Positions 8,348-16,717 of a stretch of DNA of 64,000 nt are shown one piece after another. The stretch comes from Desulfobaculum bizertense DSM 18034 (GTDB lineage Bacteria; Desulfobacterota; Desulfovibrionia; Desulfovibrionales; Desulfovibrionaceae). How positions within the stretch are numbered: the stretch's first letter is position 1; every line of letters starts with the position of its first letter. A program made the position numbers and the translations under genes. Location of the stretch: the NCBI RefSeq assembly GCF_900167065.1, contig NZ_FUYA01000005.1, forward strand, positions 219,589-283,588, written 5' to 3'. The notes beneath the pieces were generated by a model. The model was given only the letters and a program-made list of their open reading frames with translations. It was not told where the DNA came from and made no database searches.

Positions 8348-10447
8348 TTATGCTGTGGCCGTTTCTTCTGCAAGCTCTTCATCGGTCTCGCAAAAGGAAT
8401 CCATAGAGTATTCCTTACGATCCCGGTACTCTTCCTGCTTACCCTTGTTCCAGCGGTTCACAGGACGGTAGTAGCCCACAACACGGGTGTAGACTTCCGT
8501 CTCAGAACCGCATTTGGGGCAGTTGAAGTGCTCACCAAAGATGTAGCCGTGCTCTTCGCACACCGAGAACGTCGGAGTCACAGAGATGTACGGAATCTTG
8601 GTGTTGCCCATTGCGCGGAGCAGGAAGCTCTTCACGCTCTCCTCACTCGGAGCAGCTTCACCGAGGAAGGTGTGGAATACGGTACCACCGTTGTACACGG
8701 TCTGGAGCTGATTCTGGTGCTCAAGAGCCATAACAACGTCATCAGTCTTGCCCACAGGCAGCAGAGTCGAGTTGGTGTAATACGGGACGTCAGAACCAGA
8801 GGTCTTGATGTCTTCGTAGAGATCCTTGTCGATCTTTGCCAGACGGTAGCAGGTTCCCTCACCCGGAGTAGCCTCAAGGTTGTAGAGGTTGCCTGTTTCT
8901 TCCTGGAACTGCACGAGCAGAGTACGAATGTGCTTCAGGGTACGGCGCATCAGTCGCAGGCCAGCTTCGGACTCAATGCCCTTGCCAAGCAGGTTCAGGC
9001 ACGCTTCATGACCACCGATCACGCCGATAGTGGAGAAATGGCCCTTGTAGCCATTCTTGAGGTAACGGCGGGAATACGGGAACATGCCAGCCTCAAGGTT
9101 CTGGGTAATGAGCTTACGCTTGTACTCCAGAGAATCCTTGGCGAGACAAGCATACTCTTTGACAAGATCAAGGAAGTCTTCTTCGTTGTCAGCAAGGTAC
9201 GCCAGCTTGGGCAAGTTCAGTGTCACAACACCGACGGAGCCGGTCAGATCGCCAGCGCCAAAGAGACCGCCAGTCTTTTTGCGGATCTCGCGCAGGTCCA
9301 TCTGGAGACGGCAGCACATGGAGCGGACGTCTTCCGGATTCAGGTCGGAGTTGATGAAGTTCTGGAAATACGGAGCGCCGTAACGGGCAGTCATCTTCAG
9401 CAAAAGATGACCAGCATCGCTTTCCCACGGGAAGTCCTTGGTCACGTTGTAGGTCGGAACCGGGAAGGAGAAAATACGACCGTCAGCGTCGCCCTCAAGC
9501 ATAACTTCGAGGAATGCGCGGTTGATCATTTCCATTTCCTTAGCGTACTCGCCATAGGTGGAATCGATCAGCTTACCGCCAAGGATAACAGCTTCCTTTT
9601 CCATGTGCTTGGGCGGCACAATGTCAAAGGTAAAGTTGGTGAACGGGCTCTGGCCACCCCAGCGGGAGGTGGTATTCAGGTTGTGAAGCATTTTCTGCAT
9701 CTGCTGCTTCACTTCGTGGTAGCTCAGACCGTCGTTACGAACAAAGGGGGCGAGGTAGGTGTCGACATTGTTGAATGCCTGAGCACCGGCCCACTCGTTC
9801 TGCAAGGTGCCGAGGAAGTTCACAATCTGACCGCAGGCAGCATCAAAATGCTTTGCCGGGGTGGAGGAACAACGGCCCTTGAGGTTGAATCCTTCGAGGA
9901 GAAGGTCGCGCAGGCTCCAGCCAGAGCAGTATCCAGCCAGGCCAAAGGACAGGTCATGCAGGTGGAAATAGCCATGGTTGTGAGCAGCACGAACTTCTTC
10001 GGGATACTTTTCCAGCACGTAGCGCGCCTGAACAGACCCGGCCATGTGCAGGATAAGCCCCTGGAAGGAGTGCACCATATTGGAGTTTTCGTTCACGCGC
10101 CAGTCAGAACGATCGAGGTAGCTCTCGATCATCTGGGAAATATCGATGTACGCCTGATTCTGGTTGCGCATTTCACGGCGCTTCTCACGGTAAATGATGT
10201 AACGCTCTGCAACTGTGTACAGACGGGCTTCCATCAGGGCCTGCTGCACACAATCCTGAACAAACTCCTGTTCAGGGATGTCCACACCCTCAGTATCAAT
10301 GATTTTTTCAACCTTGTGTGCAAGGCGCTTTGCAAGAAGCGGGTCCTTGATACCACTGGACTTGAGAGCTTTCAGAATAGCACTAGCAATTCGTTCAGAA
10401 GACCAGGTTTCAAGACAACCGTCGCGCTTAAGAATCTGTTTCGGCAT
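8348..10447 (-). CDS. nrdD: Anaerobic (class III) ribonucleoside-triphosphate reductase
   Basis: 699 residues from the ATG at 10447, preceded by GGAG; an upstream in-frame ATG at 10501 lacks support. An ATP-cone domain (KRDGCLETWSSERIASAI) lies at about residues 5-95, then the large glycyl-radical catalytic barrel. A zinc site with CPKCG follows, and near the C terminus RVVGYYRPV holds the glycyl-radical glycine. The enzyme makes dNTPs in oxygen-free cytoplasm and needs the activase NrdG, which is not in this window. Expression is probably controlled by the cobalamin riboswitch in its leader (10617-10719), so that this B12-independent enzyme is made when cobalamin is scarce. Confidence 0.96.
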   Translation of the reverse strand: MPKQILKRDGCLETWSSERIASAILKALKSSGIKDPLLAKRLAHKVEKIIDTEGVDIPEQEFVQDCVQQALMEARLYTVAERYIIYREKRREMRNQNQAYIDISQMIESYLDRSDWRVNENSNMVHSFQGLILHMAGSVQARYVLEKYPEEVRAAHNHGYFHLHDLSFGLAGYCSGWSLRDLLLEGFNLKGRCSSTPAKHFDAACGQIVNFLGTLQNEWAGAQAFNNVDTYLAPFVRNDGLSYHEVKQQMQKMLHNLNTTSRWGGQSPFTNFTFDIVPPKHMEKEAVILGGKLIDSTYGEYAKEMEMINRAFLEVMLEGDADGRIFSFPVPTYNVTKDFPWESDAGHLLLKMTARYGAPYFQNFINSDLNPEDVRSMCCRLQMDLREIRKKTGGLFGAGDLTGSVGVVTLNLPKLAYLADNEEDFLDLVKEYACLAKDSLEYKRKLITQNLEAGMFPYSRRYLKNGYKGHFSTIGVIGGHEACLNLLGKGIESEAGLRLMRRTLKHIRTLLVQFQEETGNLYNLEATPGEGTCYRLAKIDKDLYEDIKTSGSDVPYYTNSTLLPVGKTDDVVMALEHQNQLQTVYNGGTVFHTFLGEAAPSEESVKSFLLRAMGNTKIPYISVTPTFSVCEEHGYIFGEHFNCPKCGSETEVYTRVVGYYRPVNRWNKGKQEEYRDRKEYSMDSFCETDEELAEETATA

Positions 10448-10616
10448 TGGATCTCCGCAAAAAAGCACAGGCAAGAAAAAAAGGCCACAGTGCAGGGGCA
10501 CAGTAGCTGGTGTTTTTTGCCTTTGTGTATTTTTTCCACACCGTCACCGTGTGGAATACGATTGGGAAGGTGTTTCATGTCCACAGGCCTATCCCGTAGG
10601 CTCATGGTCAGAAATG

Positions 10617-10719
10617 CTTCAGGCTGGAGTGCTGGCTCTTCCCTCTTGCGAGGGAAACACAGGGGCGGGACCGCTTCGGATTTCCACCGAATTTCCAAAA
10701 GACATCAGGTCACCTGAAG
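10617..10719 (-). promoter_or_regulatory. Cobalamin (B12) riboswitch in the nrdD leader
   Basis: On the minus strand the region opens with CTTCAGG and closes with CCTGAAG, a perfect closing stem. Inside are the signature segments GGTGGAAATCC and AGCGGTCCCGCCCCTGTG. The B12 box AGCCAGCACTCCAGCCT (plus 10621-10637) fits the consensus AGYCMGRAGACCKGCCU closely. A further hairpin (TTCCACAC/GTGTGGAA, 10537-10559) lies between aptamer and start codon and could be part of the expression platform. It controls nrdD, about 170 nt downstream. Confidence 0.85.
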
Positions 10720-10776
10720 AGAAATTTCGAGAACGTTTGGGGGGTCTATCAGAATCAAAATCCCCCTTCAAGAGCA

Positions 10777-10782
10777 ATTATA
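10777..10782 (-). promoter_or_regulatory. Candidate -10 element for the nrdD transcript
   Basis: TATAAT on the minus strand about 60 bp upstream of the riboswitch. No good -35 is seen 16-18 bp further up, so this is tentative. The 615-bp gap 10448-11062 holds this element, the riboswitch and the hipBA control region; I see nothing in 10860-10990. Confidence 0.35.
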
Positions 10783-10999
10783 CGCCACCAGAGGCGATTG
10801 TCTCCTATTTTTTCAAAATACCAACTCCCCTATATTGTGCACAAATCTCGAAGGGGCGTTCCTTCCCCTGCTTTCCTGCCTTTTCTGGGCCAATGCTTTT
10901 TTGCGAAATTCAGCCTCCTCTCATTTCATCAGAATTTCTCACCAGAAAAGCTCCATGCATCATCACAAAAAACATATCTCCCCGCTTGCCGAAACACAA

Positions 11000-11052
11000 A
11001 AAGCAACATATAATTGCTATAAATCGAATTTAGAGAAAACATATATTGCTTT
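11000..11052 (+). promoter_or_regulatory. Inverted repeat before hipB, candidate autoregulatory operator
   Basis: AAAGCAACATATA (11000-11012) and ATATATTGCTTT (11041-11052) are near-inverted copies flanking an A/T-rich stretch, ending 11 bp before the hipB start. HipB-type antitoxins repress their own operon through such palindromes. The assignment is by position and symmetry only. Confidence 0.4.
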
Positions 11053-11062
11053 GAGGTTTTTT

Positions 11063-11407
11063 ATGGCCAAAAACTCCCTTCTTTCCAGAGCCTTATCACC
11101 AGAGGCAGATACGGCGCTCCAGCAACTGGGGAAAAATATCCGCCGTGCCCGCATCAGACGCGGCATCAAGCAGGCAGAACTCGCCGAACGAGCAGGCATG
11201 GCTGTCCCAACCCTACGACGGCTGGAATCTGGCAAAGCCAATGTTGGGCTTGCCGTGCTTGTGCAGGTTCTCGAAATTCTGGGACTTATCGACCAAATAG
11301 GAAATATTGCTCACCCAGACACCGATACGCTCGGAAAAGCTCTTGAAGAGCAGCAGCTTCGGCAACGGGTCGACAGCAAGCGAGTTGACGACGATCTCGA
11401 CTTTTAG
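11063..11407 (+). CDS. hipB: HipB-like antitoxin, XRE-family helix-turn-helix
   Basis: 114 residues from the ATG at 11063, the start matching the family N terminus (MAKNSLLSRALSPEADTAL). The XRE helix-turn-helix spans about residues 20-75 (LGKNIRRARIRRGIKQAEL, then GMAVPTLRRLESGKANVGL). A basic/acidic tail ends in DDDLDF. HipB proteins bind operator DNA and neutralise HipA. The partner starts 23 bp downstream. The longer open frame back to 10835 has no ribosome binding site and is rejected. Confidence 0.85.
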   Translation: MAKNSLLSRALSPEADTALQQLGKNIRRARIRRGIKQAELAERAGMAVPTLRRLESGKANVGLAVLVQVLEILGLIDQIGNIAHPDTDTLGKALEEQQLRQRVDSKRVDDDLDF

Positions 11408-11430
11408 CACTGCCAAACATGGAGGCATCC

Positions 11431-12684
11431 ATGCCCACGAACTCATGCTATGTGTATCTGCATCTCCAAAAAGGCTTTGTCCCTGTTGGGAAACTCACCA
11501 TGCGCCAAAACGGGGAACAGCTCAGCTCGGAGTTTGCCTATGGCCGCCGCTATCTTGAGCGCCCCAATGCCCTCTCCATAGATCCCCGACAGCTCCCGCT
11601 CACTTCTGAGCGCTTCCAGACTCTCGGGCTGTTTGGCTGCTTTCGCGATGCAAGCCCTGATGGGTGGGGGCGCCACCTGCTGGACCGCGCAGCAGAAGAG
11701 CACGGCACGCACCCTTCCGAATTTGAATACCTCACGGTCCTTGACCAGCAAAACCGCATTGGTGCACTCGCGTTTGGCATGGATCTCTCTGGTCCCAAGC
11801 CCTATACTCCGGCATGGCGCCCCAAGCGCATTGCGGGCGATGGGCTGGACCTCCAGAAAATGCTTGAGGCCGCAGACGCAGTCATGAACTACGAAGAACT
11901 CAAACCAGAATACCGACGTTTTCTGGTACGGGGGTCCTCTGTTGGCGGAGCGCAGCCCAAGGCAACGCTTGAATTTGAAGGGCGCCCGTGGATTGCCAAA
12001 TTTTCCCAAAAACTCGAAAGCTGGCCGACCTGCCGCATTGAGCTTGCAGCCATGCGTCTTGCCGCTGCCTGTGGCATTCGGACCGCAGCGAGTCGCCTAG
12101 TTCATGTGGCTGGAGGTCGCGACATCCTTCTTTCGGAACGTTTTGACCGGGCACCCAACGGCAACCGCCTGCCCTACCTCACTGCCATGAGCCTTACCGG
12201 CGTGCCAGAAATGCACATGGGGAGTTATGGCGATATTGCCCGATCCATGCGCAGATTCTGCGATACGGACACCCTGAGTGACGACCTCGCCGAACTGTTC
12301 CGACGCATGGTCTTCAATATCCTGTGCAACAACACAGACGACCACCAGTGCAATCACGCCTTTCTCTATTCCTTTGAGCGCCGCACATGGCGACTCTCTC
12401 CGGCCTATGACGTTGTGCCGCAGCCGCTTTTTTATGAAACAGGTCCCTCGCGCCTCACCCTTGGCGTTGGTGAATCCGGGACTCTGGCAACACTCCCCAA
12501 TGCCCTGTCCCACTGTGAAGACTTTCTGCTGACCAAAGAACAGGCTCGCGGAATCGTACGGAACATGCACGCCCGAGTGCACAAGCACTGGCAGCAGGTC
12601 AATCAGGATGCCGGAGTGCCCGAAGAAAAACTTCCTGCCCTTGCGCAGGCCTACCACGTCGCAGCATCACCCTACGAAGAGTAA
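11431..12684 (+). CDS. hipA: HipA-family serine/threonine kinase toxin
   Basis: 417 residues. The ATG at 11431 is preferred because GGAGG lies 5 bp before it; an ATG at 11419 overlaps that site. The order is: N-terminal Couple_hipA region (FVPVGKL, then GLFGCFRDASPDGWGR), the glycine-rich phosphate loop GSSVGGAQPKA, the catalytic segment NTDDHQCNHAF and the metal-binding segment PAYDVVPQ. All features of an active kinase are present. E. coli HipA phosphorylates glutamyl-tRNA synthetase; the target here is unknown. It forms a toxin-antitoxin pair with hipB and converges on ssb through a shared terminator. Confidence 0.9.
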   Translation: MPTNSCYVYLHLQKGFVPVGKLTMRQNGEQLSSEFAYGRRYLERPNALSIDPRQLPLTSERFQTLGLFGCFRDASPDGWGRHLLDRAAEEHGTHPSEFEYLTVLDQQNRIGALAFGMDLSGPKPYTPAWRPKRIAGDGLDLQKMLEAADAVMNYEELKPEYRRFLVRGSSVGGAQPKATLEFEGRPWIAKFSQKLESWPTCRIELAAMRLAAACGIRTAASRLVHVAGGRDILLSERFDRAPNGNRLPYLTAMSLTGVPEMHMGSYGDIARSMRRFCDTDTLSDDLAELFRRMVFNILCNNTDDHQCNHAFLYSFERRTWRLSPAYDVVPQPLFYETGPSRLTLGVGESGTLATLPNALSHCEDFLLTKEQARGIVRNMHARVHKHWQQVNQDAGVPEEKLPALAQAYHVAASPYEE

Positions 12685-12719
12685 AAAAAACGCCCCTCAT
12701 ACCGAAGTACGAGGGGCGT
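12683..12719 (-). terminator. Terminator for ssb, also facing hipA
   Basis: A stem ACGCCCCTC/GAGGGGCGT is followed on the minus strand by eight T. It starts inside the hipA stop codon region and probably ends the motA-to-ssb transcript. Confidence 0.85.
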
Positions 12720-12740
12720 CAAAGACTCATTCTTATGTCT

Positions 12741-13232
12741 TTAGAACGGCACGTCGTCCATGCCAGAGGCTTCGGACGGGAATGCAGGACCAAGGTCTTC
12801 AGAAGAAGACTGCTGCTGATTCTGTGCCTGCTGCTGGCCACCCCAGCCGCCGCCATTATTCTGCTGCTGGCGAGGCTGCTGACCACCCTGAGGCTGTGCG
12901 CCCTTGGGGTCAAGGAACTGAACGCGCATGGCCTTCACTTCCGTGGTGTAACGGTCGGAACCGTCCTGAGCCTGCCACTTGCGAGTCTGAAGGCTTCCTT
13001 CCACGTACACAAGGCTACCCTTGTGCAGGTAGTTGGCGCAAGGCTCGGCCTGACGACCAAAGACAACAACAGAGTGCCACTCTGCACGATCAACGCGCTC
13101 ACCCTGCTGATTAGTGTAGCTTTCGTCAGTAGCCATACGGAAATTCGTCACAGGCTGACCGGACTGGGTGTAGCGAAGCTCAGGGTCACGGCCAAGACGG
13201 CCAATGAGCATAACTCTGTTCAAAGAAGCCAT
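12741..13232 (-). CDS. ssb: Single-stranded DNA-binding protein
   Basis: 163 residues from the ATG at 13232 (GGGAGA upstream; MASLNRVMLIGRLGRDPEL). The OB fold covers about residues 1-112 (WHSVVVFGRQAE, LHKGSLVYVEGSLQTRKW). A Gln/Gly-rich linker follows, then the acidic tip MDDVPF that recruits replication and repair partners. Length and layout are typical for bacterial SSB. It is the last gene of a long minus-strand run beginning at motA. Confidence 0.97.
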   Translation of the reverse strand: MASLNRVMLIGRLGRDPELRYTQSGQPVTNFRMATDESYTNQQGERVDRAEWHSVVVFGRQAEPCANYLHKGSLVYVEGSLQTRKWQAQDGSDRYTTEVKAMRVQFLDPKGAQPQGGQQPRQQQNNGGGWGGQQQAQNQQQSSSEDLGPAFPSEASGMDDVPF

Positions 13233-13254
13233 AATATTCTCCCGATTTCGGTTC

Positions 13255-13629
13255 TCATTTCTGCCCGGATGCAGCGGCATCCTGGGCTTTCTGTTCTAGC
13301 GCATCAAGGGCATCTTCAAGCTGGGTGCTGAGTGAATTTGCTTCACCAGCTTTCCAGTTTGCAAGCGCATCTTCCAGTTTTGCCTTAATGGACAGTGCCC
13401 GGTCAAGGTCAGATTGAAGTGCGTCCCTTACGTGCCTGTCTTTCAACCCGAAACGAAGCTGGTCGTCAAGGGTAGAAACCAGTTCGAGAAGATCTCGGGG
13501 GGTGAGTGGAGACTGAGAAGGCGGTAACGGGTCGGGCCACGCAAGCGCATAAAGCGCGGGCCATGTTCGTTCAATTTCTTCAGGATATGGAGTGGTTGCC
13601 ATAACCCGTATCTGAAGAACTCTCCCCAT
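13255..13629 (-). CDS. Hypothetical protein between carboxylase genes and ssb
   Basis: 124 residues, MGRVLQIRVMATTPYPEEI..., soluble. A proline-rich N-terminal third (PDPLPPSQSPLTPRDLL) precedes an acidic, probably coiled C-terminal half (ALSIKAKLEDALANWKAG). No family recognised. AGGAGGAAAA lies right before the ATG, 9 bp after the stop of the preceding gene, and ssb follows after 22 bp, so it is clearly part of the operon. Confidence 0.75.
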   Translation of the reverse strand: MGRVLQIRVMATTPYPEEIERTWPALYALAWPDPLPPSQSPLTPRDLLELVSTLDDQLRFGLKDRHVRDALQSDLDRALSIKAKLEDALANWKAGEANSLSTQLEDALDALEQKAQDAAASGQK

Positions 13630-13638
13630 TTTTTCCTC

Positions 13639-14289
13639 CTATTCGTGCTCCTCCCATTCGCCCTGAACGCGGTTAATCACGTCCTGAATGACCGGGAGCA
13701 AATCCTCGGGGCACACACCAATCAATGGTTCGCCTGCCGCCACGGACTCATTATGTTTGAAGTACACGGCATAAATCAGTCCATCTTCGCCAGTGTATGG
13801 CAAAGACACTTCCCGCTTCATACGGGACATAATGAACAGATCCATGCCATCGTGAACCCTCACAGCCTTGGAGCCAGAGGCTTTCACCTTGGTATCAATT
13901 TCGGGCACAAAATAATATTTGGCCTGCTCTGGTGCATGGAAGAGATGCAGTGTTTTTTTCAGGATGTGGGAAATAACCTCATCCTTGGTCAGGTAGTGAC
14001 GCAGGGTAAACAGCTTTGTTCCCTGCTCCACAAACTGCCCGGAGTGCTCCAGAAAAACTTTTTCCACTTCGCCCTTAAGCGGAGCTTCAATGATCTTTTT
14101 GTTTTTCTCACGCTCCAGTGTAGCCAGCACTGTTCCCGACTTCTCATTCCAGGTGCCGGACTTGCCCGTCACCTTGGTGCCCGGTTCCGTAATGGCGTAT
14201 TCAACGGTACCAGTATGGGGAGCCAGAATATCGACAGTCTCAAAAGGAGACGCCTTCATTTCTTCCAGCAGGGCTTTGACATCTATCAC
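13639..14289 (-). CDS. Biotinyl/lipoyl-domain carrier-like protein with a non-canonical attachment motif
   Basis: 216 residues from a GTG at 14289 with AGGGGG 6 bp upstream. Residues about 15-95 look like a biotinyl domain (DILAPHTGTVEYAITEPGTKV; APLKGEVEKVFLEHSGQFVEQ). However, the usual AMKM motif is replaced by REKN (residues 60-63, with Lys62 in the modified position). The C-terminal half (HAPEQAKYYFVPEIDTKV; GEPLIGVCPEDLLPVIQDV) carries a second, partial hammerhead-like segment. The context, after biotin carboxylase and carboxyltransferase genes, makes it the likely carrier of this carboxylase. Whether it is biotinylated is open. Confidence 0.65.
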   Translation of the reverse strand: MIDVKALLEEMKASPFETVDILAPHTGTVEYAITEPGTKVTGKSGTWNEKSGTVLATLEREKNKKIIEAPLKGEVEKVFLEHSGQFVEQGTKLFTLRHYLTKDEVISHILKKTLHLFHAPEQAKYYFVPEIDTKVKASGSKAVRVHDGMDLFIMSRMKREVSLPYTGEDGLIYAVYFKHNESVAAGEPLIGVCPEDLLPVIQDVINRVQGEWEEHE

Positions 14290-14354
14290 GGAATGCCCCC
14301 TAAAGATATAACATTTTCCGGGCCGGACAGGTCTCCCCACTCCGGCCCAGATGG

Positions 14355-16622
14355 TTAGCGATAGTAGAGATTTCTGCCGCCCATCGTCATCAGGGCCTGC
14401 TGCAGATTCTTACGGATCTCCCGACGGTCCCAGATACCCTGAATGTGCCCACGAGAAAGAGCCTGATGGGCATCATGGTAGTTCGGAGGAACGTCGAGGC
14501 CTGTGGTTTCCTTAATAACTCCCGGTCCAGCAAAGCCAATATTCGCAGAGCGAACAGCAAACTGATACGGCGAGCAGCCAAGGAAACTGGCAACAGGACC
14601 AGCATAGGAATTGGTATCATACAGCACGAGGTAGAGACCACCGGCTTCGATGTAGCGGCGCACAGCCATTGTGCAGCGCGGCATCTGAATAACGCCGTTG
14701 ACACCTTCCTGAATGCGGATACCAGCAGTTCCGTGAACATAGGCAATAAAGGGGAAATGCTTGCGGCGGGCGCGTTCAGCAGCGCGAATGAACTTTTCGC
14801 CTTCTGCTGCACCAACAGAACCACCGCGGAAGTCACCAATAAGCATGGCGACAACGCAGTTCACATTGCCAATCCGGGCCTCGAATGTTGTGCATGCGCA
14901 CTTCTTGCCAGTGTTGGCTTTCGCCTTTTCCAGCTTGGCATCGAGTCCCTCAAAATTCAGGGGATTGCCCGACTCAATGTTTTTGTTGAACTCATAAATA
15001 GAATTCGGATCAAAAACATTGTGCAGGTACCACTTGTATTCCATACGGAAGTGGTGCCCACAGGTCGAACACACGCCACCAAAATCACCAAAGAGGTCAG
15101 GTGCCCACATATCCACGCAGCCATGCGTTGCCGCATTGGGGCAAGATACGGCCCGATCTTCACGGGCCTGCGGGCTAACATAATACGTCCCCTGCTCCGA
15201 GCTGTCCTCGTCCCAGCAGGACAATTCTGTCAGACTTCTTTCGGTCTCAGCGTCAAGGCTCTCCTGCTCTCCACCGCGTCCGAGTGCACCCCGAACCCAG
15301 TTAAGAGGTGCAGAACAGCGGTTCTTCACGACCTGAATTTCACCGCTAATTTCTTCCATGACTCCAGAAATCTTTTTCTGGTGCTTGCGCATAAAGTCAT
15401 ACTTGAAAAACGAATAAATATCCCACCACAAGCTGCCAATCGTGCTCTGCACGCGTTCCGGGAACGGTGTTTCGTCAAGATAGGCCCGCTGGGCAAGGCG
15501 GCGGAATTTCAGATAACGACGCCACACCAGACGCTCTTTCGCCCGAGACGAAAGGTTCCAGCGCACGTAAATATCCTCAACGTTTTTGCCCTTTTTCCGT
15601 GCCCGGCGAGAACTCAGGGTCATGGCTCTAAAGAAGCGCCAGCCCTTAACGTTCAGCACCACCGCATCAGTGGCGCTAATCACGTCCTGACGCAGCATAC
15701 GGAAAAAATCAAAATGATTGGGGCGAGCACCCAGTGCAGGCTCCTGCACCACCTGATCGATGTATCCCTGCTCCAGATTATCCTCGGCAGTGATTTTAAG
15801 CTTGCGTGCGCAACTTTCGACCAGTTCAGGTGTAGCCCGCTGCCCATTACGCAGGCGGCCTTCAATGGCCGCGCCACCTTCGGGCGAAATAACAGAATAA
15901 TATCCGTGCGACATCATCAGACGGCGGTCAGAAAGCGCAATAGCTTCTGCACCACCAGAGCCACCCTCGGAAATGCAGGCAATAACCGGAACGGAAAGGC
16001 CAGCCATTTCATAGAGGTTACGGGCAATCTGCTGTGCTGCACCGGGGTTATCTTCGATGGGGTATGATCCGGGAGTGAACACGTAGGTATGGATCGGAAT
16101 ATTTTCCGTTTCTGCAACCTTCATGTAATGCAATGCCTTGGCATTACCCCACGGTTTTACGGAACCACCATTGCGGAATTCCTGACCGTGGCCTTTTTCC
16201 TGACCAATGACCATCACCGGCTGGTTATACACCTTTCCACCAACGCGGCGGGTGATGTATGCCCGAGCAATGATCATGCTGGGATCAATGTTATACTCGT
16301 CCTGACCACCAAGCTCGGTGTAGTTGTCATAGACGTTTTCGAGAATGTCTTTCAGGCAGATGCGCTGCGAATGTCGCACAATGCGCACCTTGTCCATCGG
16401 ACTCAGTTCCCGCTCAAGTTTCTTTTCCAAAAACTCGAACAGATCTTCAAGGGCGGAAAGCTGCTTGGACTTTTCAGAAGCAGAAGCCGTGGCCTCACGT
16501 TCCAGAAAGTCACTCAGTTTGGACTGCAAAAGCTTAATGTTTGCATTTTCCCGCGCCCCAAAGATATCCTGAATATACTGTAGCCTGTCGCGCAGGCCCT
16601 GAATTCTTTTTTCAGTATCCAT
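14355..16622 (-). CDS. Fused acyl-CoA carboxylase carboxyltransferase (AccA-like + AccD-like)
   Basis: 755 residues from the ATG at 16622 (MDTEKRIQGLRDRLQYIQ). The N-terminal half is an AccA-type alpha domain (GHGQEFRNGGSVKPWGNAKA; ISEGGSGGAEAIALSDR). The middle is a basic linker. The C-terminal half is an AccD-type beta domain with a zinc-finger-like CPNAATHGC...CSTCG and the crotonase core (GGSVGAAEGEKFIRAAERA; YVHGTAGIRIQEGVNG). The alpha-beta order in one chain is unusual for bacterial acetyl-CoA carboxylase, which is normally AccA plus AccD. With the biotin carboxylase upstream and the carrier downstream it should carboxylate an acyl-CoA; the substrate is not evident. Confidence 0.85.
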   Translation of the reverse strand: MDTEKRIQGLRDRLQYIQDIFGARENANIKLLQSKLSDFLEREATASASEKSKQLSALEDLFEFLEKKLERELSPMDKVRIVRHSQRICLKDILENVYDNYTELGGQDEYNIDPSMIIARAYITRRVGGKVYNQPVMVIGQEKGHGQEFRNGGSVKPWGNAKALHYMKVAETENIPIHTYVFTPGSYPIEDNPGAAQQIARNLYEMAGLSVPVIACISEGGSGGAEAIALSDRRLMMSHGYYSVISPEGGAAIEGRLRNGQRATPELVESCARKLKITAEDNLEQGYIDQVVQEPALGARPNHFDFFRMLRQDVISATDAVVLNVKGWRFFRAMTLSSRRARKKGKNVEDIYVRWNLSSRAKERLVWRRYLKFRRLAQRAYLDETPFPERVQSTIGSLWWDIYSFFKYDFMRKHQKKISGVMEEISGEIQVVKNRCSAPLNWVRGALGRGGEQESLDAETERSLTELSCWDEDSSEQGTYYVSPQAREDRAVSCPNAATHGCVDMWAPDLFGDFGGVCSTCGHHFRMEYKWYLHNVFDPNSIYEFNKNIESGNPLNFEGLDAKLEKAKANTGKKCACTTFEARIGNVNCVVAMLIGDFRGGSVGAAEGEKFIRAAERARRKHFPFIAYVHGTAGIRIQEGVNGVIQMPRCTMAVRRYIEAGGLYLVLYDTNSYAGPVASFLGCSPYQFAVRSANIGFAGPGVIKETTGLDVPPNYHDAHQALSRGHIQGIWDRREIRKNLQQALMTMGGRNLYYR

Positions 16623-16717
16623 AAAGCATCTTTGGCTTGAGTGTCGGTCAAAAAGGCCCAGAGTACAACGCACTCCAGACCGATTTCATGCCATACAGAG
16701 ACGGCACGATACCGGCG

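Noticed and set aside
8528..10717. 729-codon ORF antisense to nrdD
   Set aside because: Shadow frame: nrdD on the other strand has all family motifs, and this frame has no start signal or recognisable domain.
10835..11062. N-terminal extension of hipB to 10835
   Set aside because: No ribosome binding site; the extension runs through the probable operator, and the ATG at 11063 gives the usual HipB length.
14445..16067. 540-codon plus-strand ORF antisense to the fused carboxyltransferase
   Set aside because: Mirror frame of a well-supported gene; no recognisable domain.
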